A model generated the notes under the pieces. It saw only the letters and a list, made by a program, of their open reading frames with translations, did not search any database and had not been told where the DNA came from. From Burkholderia diffusa (GTDB lineage Bacteria > Pseudomonadota > Gammaproteobacteria > Burkholderiales > Burkholderiaceae), in the NCBI RefSeq assembly GCF_001718315.1, contig NZ_CP013363.1, positions 1,674,001 to 1,738,000 on the forward strand: DNA of 64,000 nt. Direction: 5' to 3'. A program made the position numbers and the translations under genes. Below, in pieces: positions 1 to 6,699 of the stretch (within the stretch, counting starts at the first letter, position 1; every line of letters begins with the position of its first letter).

Positions 1-162
1 GTCCTGCTCGTAGCAGTATTCTCCATATTCCCGTGGCGGATCGACCGACAGCAGCCGACAAAGGTCTTCAAAGTGAGGTTGTGCGCCTCCCTTCTCGCTC
101 AGGGAATTGTCCTTCCAAGTCTCGATGAACTTCTCTGGTGTCATTGTGCTCGACGAAGGCAT
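1..162 (-). CDS. N-terminal fragment of a class I SAM-dependent DNA methyltransferase (cut by window edge)
   Basis: An open frame reads leftward from ATG at 162 to the window edge and gives 54 residues. After a short leader it contains MTPEKFIETW, then LSEKGGAQPHFEDLC, then REYGEYCYEQ. This is the recognisable N-terminus of the large restriction-modification type DNA methyltransferases (MmeI-like or Eco57I-like, often about 900 residues or more). The ATG at 144 is an equally good start, because family members usually begin with MTP. No catalytic motif is visible because the gene runs off the left edge, so endonuclease activity and target site cannot be judged. It diverges from the PAAR operon to its right. 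Confidence 0.65.
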   Translation of the reverse strand, partial: MPSSSTMTPEKFIETWKDNSLSEKGGAQPHFEDLCRLLSVDPPREYGEYCYEQD

Positions 163-566
163 GGTTTTACGTGAGTTTCGTAGCGTGTGTTGCGGTGGTC
201 GGCAGTAGCGGCGCCGAATTAGCGATTGGCGTGTTGGGCCGATTCTACCCGAGGTGCTTGATGCGACCACGTCGTGGAACCAAATACACAGCTCCTAGCG
301 ACGACCGGTGGAACGCTTCGATGGCCGATGCGAACAACCGCTGGTATCCAAGAAGCAGCCGTTAAGTTAGTGCGGTGCCAACGGCGGGTGTGGGTCGATC
401 TGCGCCGGTCCCGCGTCGCAGGGCCGGCGGCCGGCCGCGATCGGCCATGAACCGCGCCATCTCCAGCTCGATTGACAATAGTTGACCGACTGCACAATCG
501 CCAGCGCGACGGCTGAGCTCCCGGAAATGGTAAATTCATACGAAAACCACACCTACGAGAGAACAT
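163..566. other. Intergenic region between methyltransferase and PAAR operon
   Basis: I see no convincing gene here; the short open frames have no family resemblance. The region must carry the divergent promoters of the methyltransferase and the T6SS effector operon. A TTGACA hexamer lies at 472-477, but I find no good matching -10, so no promoter is claimed. Confidence 0.4.
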
Positions 567-974
567 ATGGCCCGAGCCATGATCTGCGTCGGCGACACGA
601 CGACGCACGGCGGTCGCGTGCTGGAGGGCAGCGCGAACGCGACGATTGACGGAAAGCCCATTGCAGGCGTCGGCCACAAGGTACTTTGCCCGCAATGCAA
701 GGGCGTCTTCCCAATCCTGCCCGCCACCGGACGACGCTACCCGCATCAAATCGCAGGCCGGGAAACGGCGATCGAAGGCATGAAAACCGCATGCGGCGCA
801 ACGCTGATTGCCTCGCAGTCGTCTGCGACGCTCGACGACGTCGGAGCAGGCGAGGCATCGACCGGCAGCGCAGTGGCAACTGCCGCTTCCGCGTTGGCCC
901 CTTCGCCGACGCTCTGCCTCGAATGCCTGAAGTCGGCAGCCGAGAATGCCGCAACGATGATCGCTCGCGGGTAG
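567..974 (+). CDS. PAAR domain protein (T6SS spike tip)
   Basis: This 135-residue protein starts MARAMICVGDTTTHGG, continues with a VLEGSANATIDGKPIAGVGH segment and has a CPQC pair. That is the layout of PAAR proteins, which form the sharp cone on VgrG and carry effectors through the type VI secretion tube. Residues 1 to about 90 are the PAAR fold; the Ala/Ser-rich tail ends with another Cys pair (CLEC). It is the first gene of a five-gene effector operon and ends 4 bases before the DUF4123 gene. In the equivalent Pseudomonas locus the PAAR protein is the loading platform for the TseT nuclease. No core T6SS gene lies in the window, so the machine must be encoded elsewhere. Confidence 0.9.
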   Translation: MARAMICVGDTTTHGGRVLEGSANATIDGKPIAGVGHKVLCPQCKGVFPILPATGRRYPHQIAGRETAIEGMKTACGATLIASQSSATLDDVGAGEASTGSAVATAASALAPSPTLCLECLKSAAENAATMIARG

Positions 975-978
975 AACC

Positions 979-1482
979 ATGACCGGCAATTCGATCGAAG
1001 CGTTCTACTTAATGCGGCAACAACAGTTGACCATGCAGGCGCACTTGTACGCCCTCGTCGACGGCCTCCTGTTCGAGGACGCTGCCGGCGGATCGCCCCC
1101 CCAGCGATCGCAGGCAGCCGTAGCGCTATTCGACGGCACACCGGACGCATCGCTGGCCGATGCGGGTCCGTGGCTGCTCGACTACGAGCGTGCGACCGGC
1201 AACGTGCGACGCTCGCTATCCGTGATGGCGGGCGGCTCGGCGGGTGTGTCCTGGCTGATCAGCGCATATCCAATTGAATCGCTCGCCGACGAGCTGCGTG
1301 GCCGGCTCGACGCGCGCTTGCCTGATGGCCGAACAGCCCTCCTCCGGTTCTACGATGCCCGTGTCATGGCCGACATTGCATCGCTGATGGAGTTCACGCA
1401 GCGCATGCAGTTCTTTGTCCCGACATTCAATTGGCTTATCGAAGTGAATGGAAAACTGAAGGGAGTGCACCCGCATGCTTGA
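979..1482 (+). CDS. DUF4123 T6SS effector adaptor (TecT-like)
   Basis: The protein has 167 residues. The stretches LLDYERATGNVRRSLSV, VSWLISAYPIESLADELRGR and RTALLRFYDARVMADI are the typical body of DUF4123 (Tap/TEC) adaptors. These load specific effectors onto VgrG or PAAR and are not secreted themselves. The gene lies between a PAAR gene and a nuclease effector gene, and its stop overlaps the next start by 8 bases (ATGCTTGA), suggesting translational coupling. By position and family it corresponds to TecT, which delivers TseT to its PAAR protein in P. aeruginosa. The PAAR pairing is inferred from context. Confidence 0.85.
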   Translation: MTGNSIEAFYLMRQQQLTMQAHLYALVDGLLFEDAAGGSPPQRSQAAVALFDGTPDASLADAGPWLLDYERATGNVRRSLSVMAGGSAGVSWLISAYPIESLADELRGRLDARLPDGRTALLRFYDARVMADIASLMEFTQRMQFFVPTFNWLIEVNGKLKGVHPHA

Positions 1483-1954
1483 GTTGACAGGCGAACAGGT
1501 CGCCGGCCTTGCCGAGATCGATGCACGCGGATATGTCGAACGCACCCGGCTCGATCTCATCAAAGCGGATCCGAAGCTGGCCGATGACGGCACGCTGCCG
1601 ACGCGGCTTTGGAACGCGTACGTCGCCGCTCGGCGACTTGGCATCCAGTCCGACGAGAATGTCGCTGCGTTTCTTCGTATCGAGGCATACGCTCCGAACT
1701 TCTACGAGAAGCCCGCAACACGCACGTGGCTTACTCGGCCCGGCCGCTCGGCCGACGAACGTTTTCACGATTACCTTCGCGTCATCAAGTGGCGCATCGA
1801 ACATCCGCAATATAACGGGGGATCTCGAGATGGCGGGATTGGTGGTACCGATAATCGAAGCGGCGGCAGTGGAGCTTGGGCCGCTATTGGCGCGCGCTGG
1901 CGTAGCCTTGTTGGGCGGGGCGGCAGTAGCGGGAACGGGGAGTCTGTCGGGTGA
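1475..1954 (+). CDS. Small co-adaptor of the DUF4123 protein (co-TecT-like)
   Basis: The open frame gives 159 residues. Residues 1 to about 115 look like a folded helical domain (LTGEQVAGLAEIDARGYVER, RLEAYAPNFYEKPATR-like segment, FHDYLRVIKWRIEHPQYNGG). From about residue 117 it is Gly/Ser/Arg-rich and looks like read-through of non-coding frame. It sits between the DUF4123 gene and the Tox-REase-5 gene, exactly where co-TecT is encoded in the P. aeruginosa TseT locus; co-TecT acts with TecT. The frame overlaps the start of the next gene by 125 bases, unusually long, so a late frameshift may have removed an earlier stop. The function is inferred from gene order. Confidence 0.7.
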   Translation: MLELTGEQVAGLAEIDARGYVERTRLDLIKADPKLADDGTLPTRLWNAYVAARRLGIQSDENVAAFLRIEAYAPNFYEKPATRTWLTRPGRSADERFHDYLRVIKWRIEHPQYNGGSRDGGIGGTDNRSGGSGAWAAIGARWRSLVGRGGSSGNGESVG

Positions 1955-2441
1955 CACGCCGAAGGAAGAAAGCAAGGCAAAACCAGACGTCCGCGCGATT
2001 CCGCGCACGGGCGAGAGCTGTAAGAAGTGCCCGCCAGAGGAAAGTGGCCGGGCGGAAAATAAGACGCACCATATGTCCGACCACTCGCGCGAGTATCAAG
2101 GCCGCATCACGGGCCGGCCGTACAGTAACGCGGGAAAATGGAATGAGGAATGGGTGTGGCAAGGCATCGCATTCGACGGCTTCCTGCCGGCCGCGTGCAT
2201 GCTGCAAGAGGCAAAGTCCCGCTATGCGCAGTTCCTTCAGCGAGACGACGATGGCGAACTGGAACCAGTCTCTTGGTTCAAAGGCTTCCCCGGAATGGTC
2301 TCCGATATTGAGCGGCAAGGCGGCAAAGTGAAGCTGTTTCCCCCGGCACGTTTGACGTGGTACTTTGAAGAAGCGGAGGTGCGTGAGTACCTGCTCAAAG
2401 ATCTGCGACGCAATGCGGTTCTTTCCGTCGTACAACCGTAA
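1830..2441 (+). CDS. T6SS nuclease effector with Tox-REase-5 domain (TseT-like)
   Basis: The start is the ATG at 1830, preceded by GGGGGATCTCGAG; an upstream extension in this frame has no family resemblance. The 203-residue protein begins with a hydrophobic Ala/Gly-rich segment (residues 1-45), then a CKKC pair, then the toxin domain from about residue 80 (SREYQGRITGR, FDGFLPAACMLQEAKSRYAQF). The E-x-K of QEAK with the preceding Asp fits a restriction-endonuclease-fold active site, so the toxin is expected to cut DNA in a competitor cell. It lies between its adaptors and its immunity gene, which starts 12 bases after its stop. Confidence 0.85.
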   Translation: MAGLVVPIIEAAAVELGPLLARAGVALLGGAAVAGTGSLSGDTPKEESKAKPDVRAIPRTGESCKKCPPEESGRAENKTHHMSDHSREYQGRITGRPYSNAGKWNEEWVWQGIAFDGFLPAACMLQEAKSRYAQFLQRDDDGELEPVSWFKGFPGMVSDIERQGGKVKLFPPARLTWYFEEAEVREYLLKDLRRNAVLSVVQP

Positions 2442-2453
2442 ACCGAGAACAAG

Positions 2454-3164
2454 ATGGACTTCAGCCTTCAGTTCAGGGACGAGACACTTGCCCCTACAGA
2501 CTTCGAGAAGATACTGTCACGCATTCACATCGTCGTGTCGACGATGGGTGCAATCGATTCGACGCTAAGCACTTGGTTCGCTCAAGGTGACACCTTGGAC
2601 GAAGCGCTCCTGTACCCAGCGTTCGAAGATGGCCAGCCATCGACGGCACTACTCGCCGTCCTACAGCATCAGTTTTCGGACGATCCATCGCGATCCTACG
2701 TTGCACTGTGGAACGGGAATCAGAACAAGGGGGAAGGTGCGACGATCGTATGTCACGTAGGCGAAAACTCCGTCCCGCATTCCTTCGAGATCAAAATTTC
2801 GAGTTCGGCGGTGCTGGGGAACCTCGAATCAGTTCAACGAATTGTGAACGCGACCGTGACCGCATTTCGACCCGCCTACGTTACGGTCTCTCCACGGAGT
2901 TACGCGGCAAAGCAGGTATTCGACGACAAGCCCGGGGTTGGCTGGATGATTTACTTGCCAAAGGTGATCACGCAACAGCAGGTTCCGGAGGCGCGTGAGA
3001 TTGTGCCGATCCCGGATGCAGGAAAGGCACAGACCGGCACGATCGTCGTCAGCACAACCGACGCCCCTTTCTCGATGAAGAATCCCGAACACATCGAGAC
3101 GGCAAATCGCATCGAGATTAGGTTAGTCGACCAAGATCTCCTTCCCGCCTTCGCTGATCTATAG
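2454..3164 (+). CDS. Imm52-type immunity protein for the Tox-REase-5 toxin (TsiT-like)
   Basis: This 236-residue acidic soluble protein has no signal peptide. The segments FSLQFRDETLAPTDFEKIL, GVGWMIYLPKVI and IVVSTTDAPFSMKNPEHIETA fit the Imm52 family, which is typically encoded directly after Tox-REase-5 toxins. It should bind the nuclease in the cytoplasm and protect the producer and its kin. It is the last gene of the effector operon; the next gene, the phage methylase, is convergent and begins 39 bases further on. Specific pairing with this toxin is inferred from adjacency. Confidence 0.8.
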   Translation: MDFSLQFRDETLAPTDFEKILSRIHIVVSTMGAIDSTLSTWFAQGDTLDEALLYPAFEDGQPSTALLAVLQHQFSDDPSRSYVALWNGNQNKGEGATIVCHVGENSVPHSFEIKISSSAVLGNLESVQRIVNATVTAFRPAYVTVSPRSYAAKQVFDDKPGVGWMIYLPKVITQQQVPEAREIVPIPDAGKAQTGTIVVSTTDAPFSMKNPEHIETANRIEIRLVDQDLLPAFADL

Positions 3165-3202
3165 GCCCTATGCCGGCGCGTCACCGCGCCGGCAACGTCC
3201 GG

Positions 3203-3991
3203 TTAGAAAAGTCCGACAGGCTGCGCCGCATCATCCCAACTAAAGATGATCAGCTCGTTCCGCTCGACGCCCTTCCCGCCCCCGACCGTGTACTGGATCG
3301 GCACGGTCTCGATATGAAACCCGTCGAACGCACGCCGAATATCCGGATGATCATTCAGGCTGACGATCGCCCGGCCCTTCAGCGATCGCAGACGCTGCGC
3401 CATCTTCTCGTACTCGCCGAACGGGAATGCCACGCCGTACCCCTCCGTCTCGTAATACGGAGGATCGAGGTAGAAGAGCGTATGCGGCCGATCGTAACGA
3501 TCGATACATGCAGCCCAATCCAGCCGCTCCACGAACGTATTCGCGAGCCGAAGGTGGGCCGCCGACAGTTCCTCCTCGATCCGCAACAGATTCAGGCCGG
3601 GCGGCGTCGTCGTCGCCGTTCCGAACGTCTGCCCTTCCAGCTTCGCCCCAAAGCAACTTTTCTGCAGGTAGTAGAACCGAGCCGCCCGCTGGATATCAGT
3701 GAGCGTTTCCGGGACCGTCTGCTTCAACCATTCGAACACCTGCCGGCTCGTCAACGCCCATTTGAACTGCCGCACGAACTCCTCCAGGTGATGCTGCACA
3801 ACGCGATACAGGTTGATCAGTTCGCCGTTCACATCGTTGATGACCTCGACCTTGGCCGGCGGACGCAGGAAATACAGCGCCGCTCCACCCGCGAATACCT
3901 CGACATAGCAGTCGTGCGCAGGGAAACGCGGAATGATGTGGTCTGCCAGACGACGTTTGCCGCCGATCCAAGGAATGATGGGATTTGCCAT
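3203..3991 (-). CDS. Phage Dam-like DNA N6-adenine methyltransferase
   Basis: The start is the ATG at 3991 (MANPIIPWIGGKRRLADHI), giving 262 residues. The WIGGKR and VEVFAGGAAL motifs form the SAM site and DPPYYETEGYG is the catalytic DPPY motif of class D12 adenine methylases. The enzyme should methylate adenine in a short duplex target, perhaps to hide phage DNA from host restriction. It is the last leftward gene of the prophage and is separated from the lysis genes by a terminator, so it is probably a separately transcribed accessory gene. No clear Shine-Dalgarno is visible. One copy of the late-region palindrome lies inside it at 3649. Confidence 0.9.
   Translation of the reverse strand: MANPIIPWIGGKRRLADHIIPRFPAHDCYVEVFAGGAALYFLRPPAKVEVINDVNGELINLYRVVQHHLEEFVRQFKWALTSRQVFEWLKQTVPETLTDIQRAARFYYLQKSCFGAKLEGQTFGTATTTPPGLNLLRIEEELSAAHLRLANTFVERLDWAACIDRYDRPHTLFYLDPPYYETEGYGVAFPFGEYEKMAQRLRSLKGRAIVSLNDHPDIRRAFDGFHIETVPIQYTVGGGKGVERNELIIFSWDDAAQPVGLF
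3649..3661. repeat. Late-region palindrome copy 1 (CAAAGCAACTTTT)
   Basis: Exact match to the core AAAGYNRCTTT, located inside the methylase gene. Confidence 0.6.
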
Positions 3992-4084
3992 TGTGAAAGC
4001 CGTTTTTAAACTTGGTGTAGAATCCGGCCCGCCTACCGGTAGGTAGCAGGGCCTTGGCCGATTCACTGGCATGCTCAGTGGAAA

Positions 4085-4123
4085 GGCGACCGGGGGCGTG
4101 TTGCTGCACGCTTCCCGGTCGCC
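4085..4123 (-). terminator. Hairpin between lysis genes and methylase
   Basis: Ten-base arms GGCGACCGGG and CCCGGTCGCC enclose a 19-base loop; the leftward transcript then reads TTTCC. It probably ends transcription of the lysis operon. A perfect 12-base palindrome (CCTACCGGTAGG) lies further left at 4032-4043 and may belong to the methylase promoter. Confidence 0.55.
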
Positions 4124-4160
4124 CTGTTTCTTTCGAGACCGCCCGGCCTCGATCGCCGCG

Positions 4161-4655
4161 CTACTGCGGCAAATTGGATTGCGCGTCGCCGATCAACGCG
4201 TCGTAACTACGCTCGCACTGCTGGCCGGCGATGCCCCGCTCGTCAGCGATCTTCGCCAGCTCTCCCGCGCGCTCGTCAGCCCGGCCGAACAAGTCGGCAA
4301 GCAGATTGAGGGCGTCGCCGGTTGCCGGGCTTCCGGCCGCAGCGCCGGCACGTCGAGCGTCGGCAACGAGCGCGGCGACCTGCTTGCGCAGCCCATCAGC
4401 AACACCATCGGCAACAGCAGCATCAGCGCGTGCCTGATCACGTTCTTTTGCAGCATCGGTTGCAACCTCCTGTTGCGCCGCCAATCGGCGGCCATATTCA
4501 TCCCGTTCATCGCGGAGATGGTCGATCTGCCGTGCCTGATCGGCGACCGTCGTGGACTGATCCGCATCCCGGTGCCCTTTCGAATAGCCAGCAGCAGCGC
4601 CGACCACGACGGCCGCGATAAGCGCGAGCCAGAGTCGAGGATCGAACCACGTCAT
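4161..4655 (-). CDS. Rz-like inner-membrane spanin (i-spanin)
   Basis: The start is the ATG at 4655, which overlaps the lysozyme stop as ATGA; the frame is open further upstream without family resemblance. The protein has 164 residues: an N-terminal membrane anchor (WLALIAAVVVGAAAGYS), then a long charged coiled coil (QARQIDHLRDERDEYGRRLA onwards). This is the Rz/DUF2514 design. With Rz1 it fuses inner and outer membranes in the last step of lysis. It is the third gene of the holin-lysozyme-spanin operon and contains the Rz1 gene in another frame. Confidence 0.8.
   Translation of the reverse strand: MTWFDPRLWLALIAAVVVGAAAGYSKGHRDADQSTTVADQARQIDHLRDERDEYGRRLAAQQEVATDAAKERDQARADAAVADGVADGLRKQVAALVADARRAGAAAGSPATGDALNLLADLFGRADERAGELAKIADERGIAGQQCERSYDALIGDAQSNLPQ
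4193..4456 (-). CDS. Rz1-like outer-membrane spanin lipoprotein embedded in Rz
   Basis: A second reading frame inside the Rz gene starts at ATG 4456 and gives 87 residues: MLQKNVIRHALMLLLPMV then the lipobox LLMGC, followed by a Pro- and Ser-rich mature chain. A short lipoprotein nested in an Rz gene in another frame is the classic Rz1 arrangement. It should be lipidated at the Cys and sit in the outer membrane, binding Rz across the periplasm. An internal Met at 4423 is an alternative start closer to the lipobox. Confidence 0.75.
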   Translation of the reverse strand: MLQKNVIRHALMLLLPMVLLMGCASRSPRSLPTLDVPALRPEARQPATPSICLPTCSAGLTSARESWRRSLTSGASPASSASVVTTR

Positions 4656-5071
4656 GCGCCGCTCCGCATCATCGATGCGAGGCGCTTCGCGCGATCGCCG
4701 ACCTGTCGCGCCCACAGGCTGTCGAGCATCTCGGCTGCCGCTGCGTTCCAGTCGCCCCGCTGCGTCGCCGCGAGAAACTTGCGGAACCCGAGCAACTTGC
4801 CCTGCATGTTGAACGCCATATTCATCATCACGCGCTGACGCACTGGATCGAGCGACGACCACCACGACAGATGGCGATCGAGCCATGCCTCGGTTTCGGC
4901 GATGTCGTTCTGGTACATCAGGTCGATCTCGTTATCGCGAAACCCCTTGTCCGTCAGATTGCGGCCGATCCCGCCCGACACCTTGCCGACCGTGTCGGTA
5001 TAGATCCGATACCGCCGGTCCTCATCGTGCGTCAGTTCGGCCTTCAGCTTCAACCCGTCGTACTTAGCCAT
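4652..5071 (-). CDS. Phage lysozyme (T4-type endolysin, GH24-like)
   Basis: The start is the ATG at 5071 with a strong GGAGGAAG site upstream, giving 139 residues. The segment THDEDRRYRIYTDTVGKVSG aligns with the T4 lysozyme active site: Glu17 and Asp26 are nine residues apart as in T4, with Ser32 at the usual Thr position. It hydrolyses peptidoglycan after the holin opens the membrane. There is no signal peptide or N-terminal anchor, so it is a canonical holin-dependent endolysin. It overlaps the holin gene by 8 bases and the Rz gene by 4. Confidence 0.85.
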   Translation of the reverse strand: MAKYDGLKLKAELTHDEDRRYRIYTDTVGKVSGGIGRNLTDKGFRDNEIDLMYQNDIAETEAWLDRHLSWWSSLDPVRQRVMMNMAFNMQGKLLGFRKFLAATQRGDWNAAAAEMLDSLWARQVGDRAKRLASMMRSGA

Positions 5072-5357
5072 TCTTGCTTCCTCCAAAAAGTTGCTTTGCC
5101 TTCTTACGCAGCAGTACCTCCAGGTACTGCGATCCGACGATGCCGAGCGTGCTCCCGATTCCGAGCAGCGCAATCGGCGGGAGGTCCGGGATCTGCAACA
5201 GCGCGATGCCCGCGACCATCGACGTCGCCGATCCCAGCACGGCCCGGCCAGCGACGAGCCGAAACGTCAAATGCTCGCTACCCACCAACACCTTCGCGAT
5301 CCCGATCAATCCGCCCATAACGATCAGCTCCAGAATCGTCTTTTCATGCTCTTGCAT
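5064..5357 (-). CDS. Phage holin
   Basis: The start is the ATG at 5357, preceded by AAGGGGAACCG. The protein has 97 residues with an acidic N-terminus (MQEHEKTILEL), two or three hydrophobic segments (IVMGGLIGIAKVLV, AVLGSATSMVAGIALL, IALLGIGSTLGIVGSQ) and a basic tail (RKKAKQLFGGSKNG). Size, topology and position directly before the lysozyme support a holin that forms the timed membrane lesion. The exact holin class cannot be fixed by eye. A copy of the late-region palindrome overlaps its 3' end. Confidence 0.8.
   Translation of the reverse strand: MQEHEKTILELIVMGGLIGIAKVLVGSEHLTFRLVAGRAVLGSATSMVAGIALLQIPDLPPIALLGIGSTLGIVGSQYLEVLLRKKAKQLFGGSKNG
5086..5098. repeat. Late-region palindrome copy 2 (AAAAGTTGCTTTG)
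   Basis: Exact match to AAAGYNRCTTT near the 3' end of the holin gene. Confidence 0.6.
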
Positions 5358-5383
5358 CGGTTCCCCTTGTCCCGATAAAAAGA

Positions 5384-5414
5384 AAGGCCGCTCCGGTTGC
5401 CCGTGAGCGGCCTT
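5384..5414 (-). terminator. Hairpin between tail gene D and holin
   Basis: Arms AAGGCCGCTC and GAGCGGCCTT are followed in the leftward direction by CTTTTTATC. It probably ends tail-operon transcription, which would give the lysis genes their own control or a reduced level. Confidence 0.7.
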
Positions 5415-5433
5415 CAATACGATGCGCGACGTT

Positions 5434-6483
5434 CTACTTCGGCGCCGGCACCACCAGATCGATCTTCTTGCCCTTCTTCTTCCCATGCCCGACCTTCGCT
5501 TTCCCCTTGTTCCCTCCGTTCAAAGTGACCACCGTGATCCATCCGCGTGATGCGTATGTGTGCTCGACCGACTCAATCAGAAACTCACCGTCTACGCCGG
5601 CCTTGAAACCCTTGAGCGCGATTGTCTTCTCCGCCGACAGATCTGCCCGGCCGCGCATCGTGAGCCGGCTCGTCGACGTGTGCCGATTGAGCGTCGTCAG
5701 TCGCGACGTCGCACCCGCTTTCGCGGCCTCCGGACTCGCGAATGCATGCCGTTCCGTATGCACCGCGGACGCACCTGGCGGAGCATCCGGATTCGGAATC
5801 GTCAGGTCGATCTTCTTCCCGGTCTTGCGGTCGTGCACCTTCGTGCGCACGGCCGCAAAGCTCGCGCGATCCGGGAAATTGATGTCGTAATCGAGCAGAT
5901 CGCCCGGCGTGAGCGTGACGACCGGCAGCGGCTTGCCGCTCGCGCTCTTGCCGCCGCCACGCGGCAACACGATCAGCTTCCCTGCTTTGACCGTCGCCGT
6001 CGCACCATACTGGCGAGCCACGCGCGTGATGAAATGCAGGTCGCTTTCGCCGAACTGGTCGATACGCGGCACGACGACGTCGACGTCGCACGCGGCCGAC
6101 CATTTGTTGCGACGCGCGACGTCGCCGACGATGTCGGCCAGCTTCGCATTCGACCAACTGCCGTAGCGCTGCGTCTTCGACGTCGCACGCATGTTCGCTG
6201 GCTTCCCACGGATCACGACGCTGGCCGGCGGGCCGCGCACGCCGACCTCGTCGACGGCGTACTCGCCGAGCATCGATAGTCCCTGCTCGTCCCATCCGAT
6301 CGACACCTTCAACGTCGCGCCCTTCGGCGGAAATTCGATGCGGCCGTCGCGATCGTCGAGCGTGATCGTGCACTCGTCGGCGTCTAGACCGGGTTTGTCG
6401 ACCGCCCGGATCTCCAGCACGCGATCCTGTATCACCTTGGTCACGTCCGAGCCGTTCGCGACCACCTGAAAAATCGCTTCCAT
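5434..6483 (-). CDS. Tail hub protein gpD (P2 late control D family)
   Basis: This 349-residue protein resembles P2 gpD and T4 gp27 hub proteins: an N-terminal beta domain (VLEIRAVDKPGLDADECTI), a central region (SDLHFITRVARQYGATATVK) and a C-terminal domain (FLIESVEHTYASRGWITVV). It forms the ring joining the central spike to the tail tube. The Lys-rich C-terminus (GKKKGKKIDL) is unusual. It is the last structural gene of the tail operon, directly after gpX and gpU, as in P2. Confidence 0.85.
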   Translation of the reverse strand: MEAIFQVVANGSDVTKVIQDRVLEIRAVDKPGLDADECTITLDDRDGRIEFPPKGATLKVSIGWDEQGLSMLGEYAVDEVGVRGPPASVVIRGKPANMRATSKTQRYGSWSNAKLADIVGDVARRNKWSAACDVDVVVPRIDQFGESDLHFITRVARQYGATATVKAGKLIVLPRGGGKSASGKPLPVVTLTPGDLLDYDINFPDRASFAAVRTKVHDRKTGKKIDLTIPNPDAPPGASAVHTERHAFASPEAAKAGATSRLTTLNRHTSTSRLTMRGRADLSAEKTIALKGFKAGVDGEFLIESVEHTYASRGWITVVTLNGGNKGKAKVGHGKKKGKKIDLVVPAPK

Positions 6484-6492
6484 CGCACCTCG

Positions 6493-6699
6493 CTATGTCC
6501 AGAGCTGGACCGATTCAACACGCGGCGCATCGAGATCCGGCAGCAAGATCTCGACGCCGGCCGGGAACGGCTGCGGCCGAGCCGCCAGCCCCGGATTCGC
6601 GTCGTACACGGCCTCGACCGTGCCCTGCAACGTCCCGTAGTACCGAAAGCAGAGCGTGTCGAGCACGTCGCCGTCAGACGTTCTTAAAGTCTTCGCCAT
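6493..6699 (-). CDS. Tail protein gpX (LysM-like)
   Basis: The start is the ATG at 6699 (MAKTLRTSDGDVLDTLC), giving 68 residues. The small LysM-like fold with LCFRYYGTLQGTVEAVYDAN and PFPAGVEILLPDL is typical of gpX, a baseplate or tail-tip component of P2-like tails. It overlaps the end of gpU by 26 bases and lies 9 bases before gpD. Confidence 0.85.
   Translation of the reverse strand: MAKTLRTSDGDVLDTLCFRYYGTLQGTVEAVYDANPGLAARPQPFPAGVEILLPDLDAPRVESVQLWT

Noticed and set aside
138-365. Rightward 75-residue frame with a hydrophobic start
   Set aside because: It overlaps the methyltransferase start on the other strand, has no ribosome site and has an unnatural C-terminus.
472-500. TTGACA as a promoter of the T6SS cassette
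   Set aside because: No acceptable -10 hexamer lies at 16-18 bases spacing.
219-989. Long leftward open frame overlapping the PAAR gene
   Set aside because: Its translation is Arg/Cys-rich without family resemblance, and it is the antisense shadow of a clear PAAR protein.
5519-5530. CAAAGTGACCAC, a half match to the palindrome
   Set aside because: The second arm is absent, so it was not counted.
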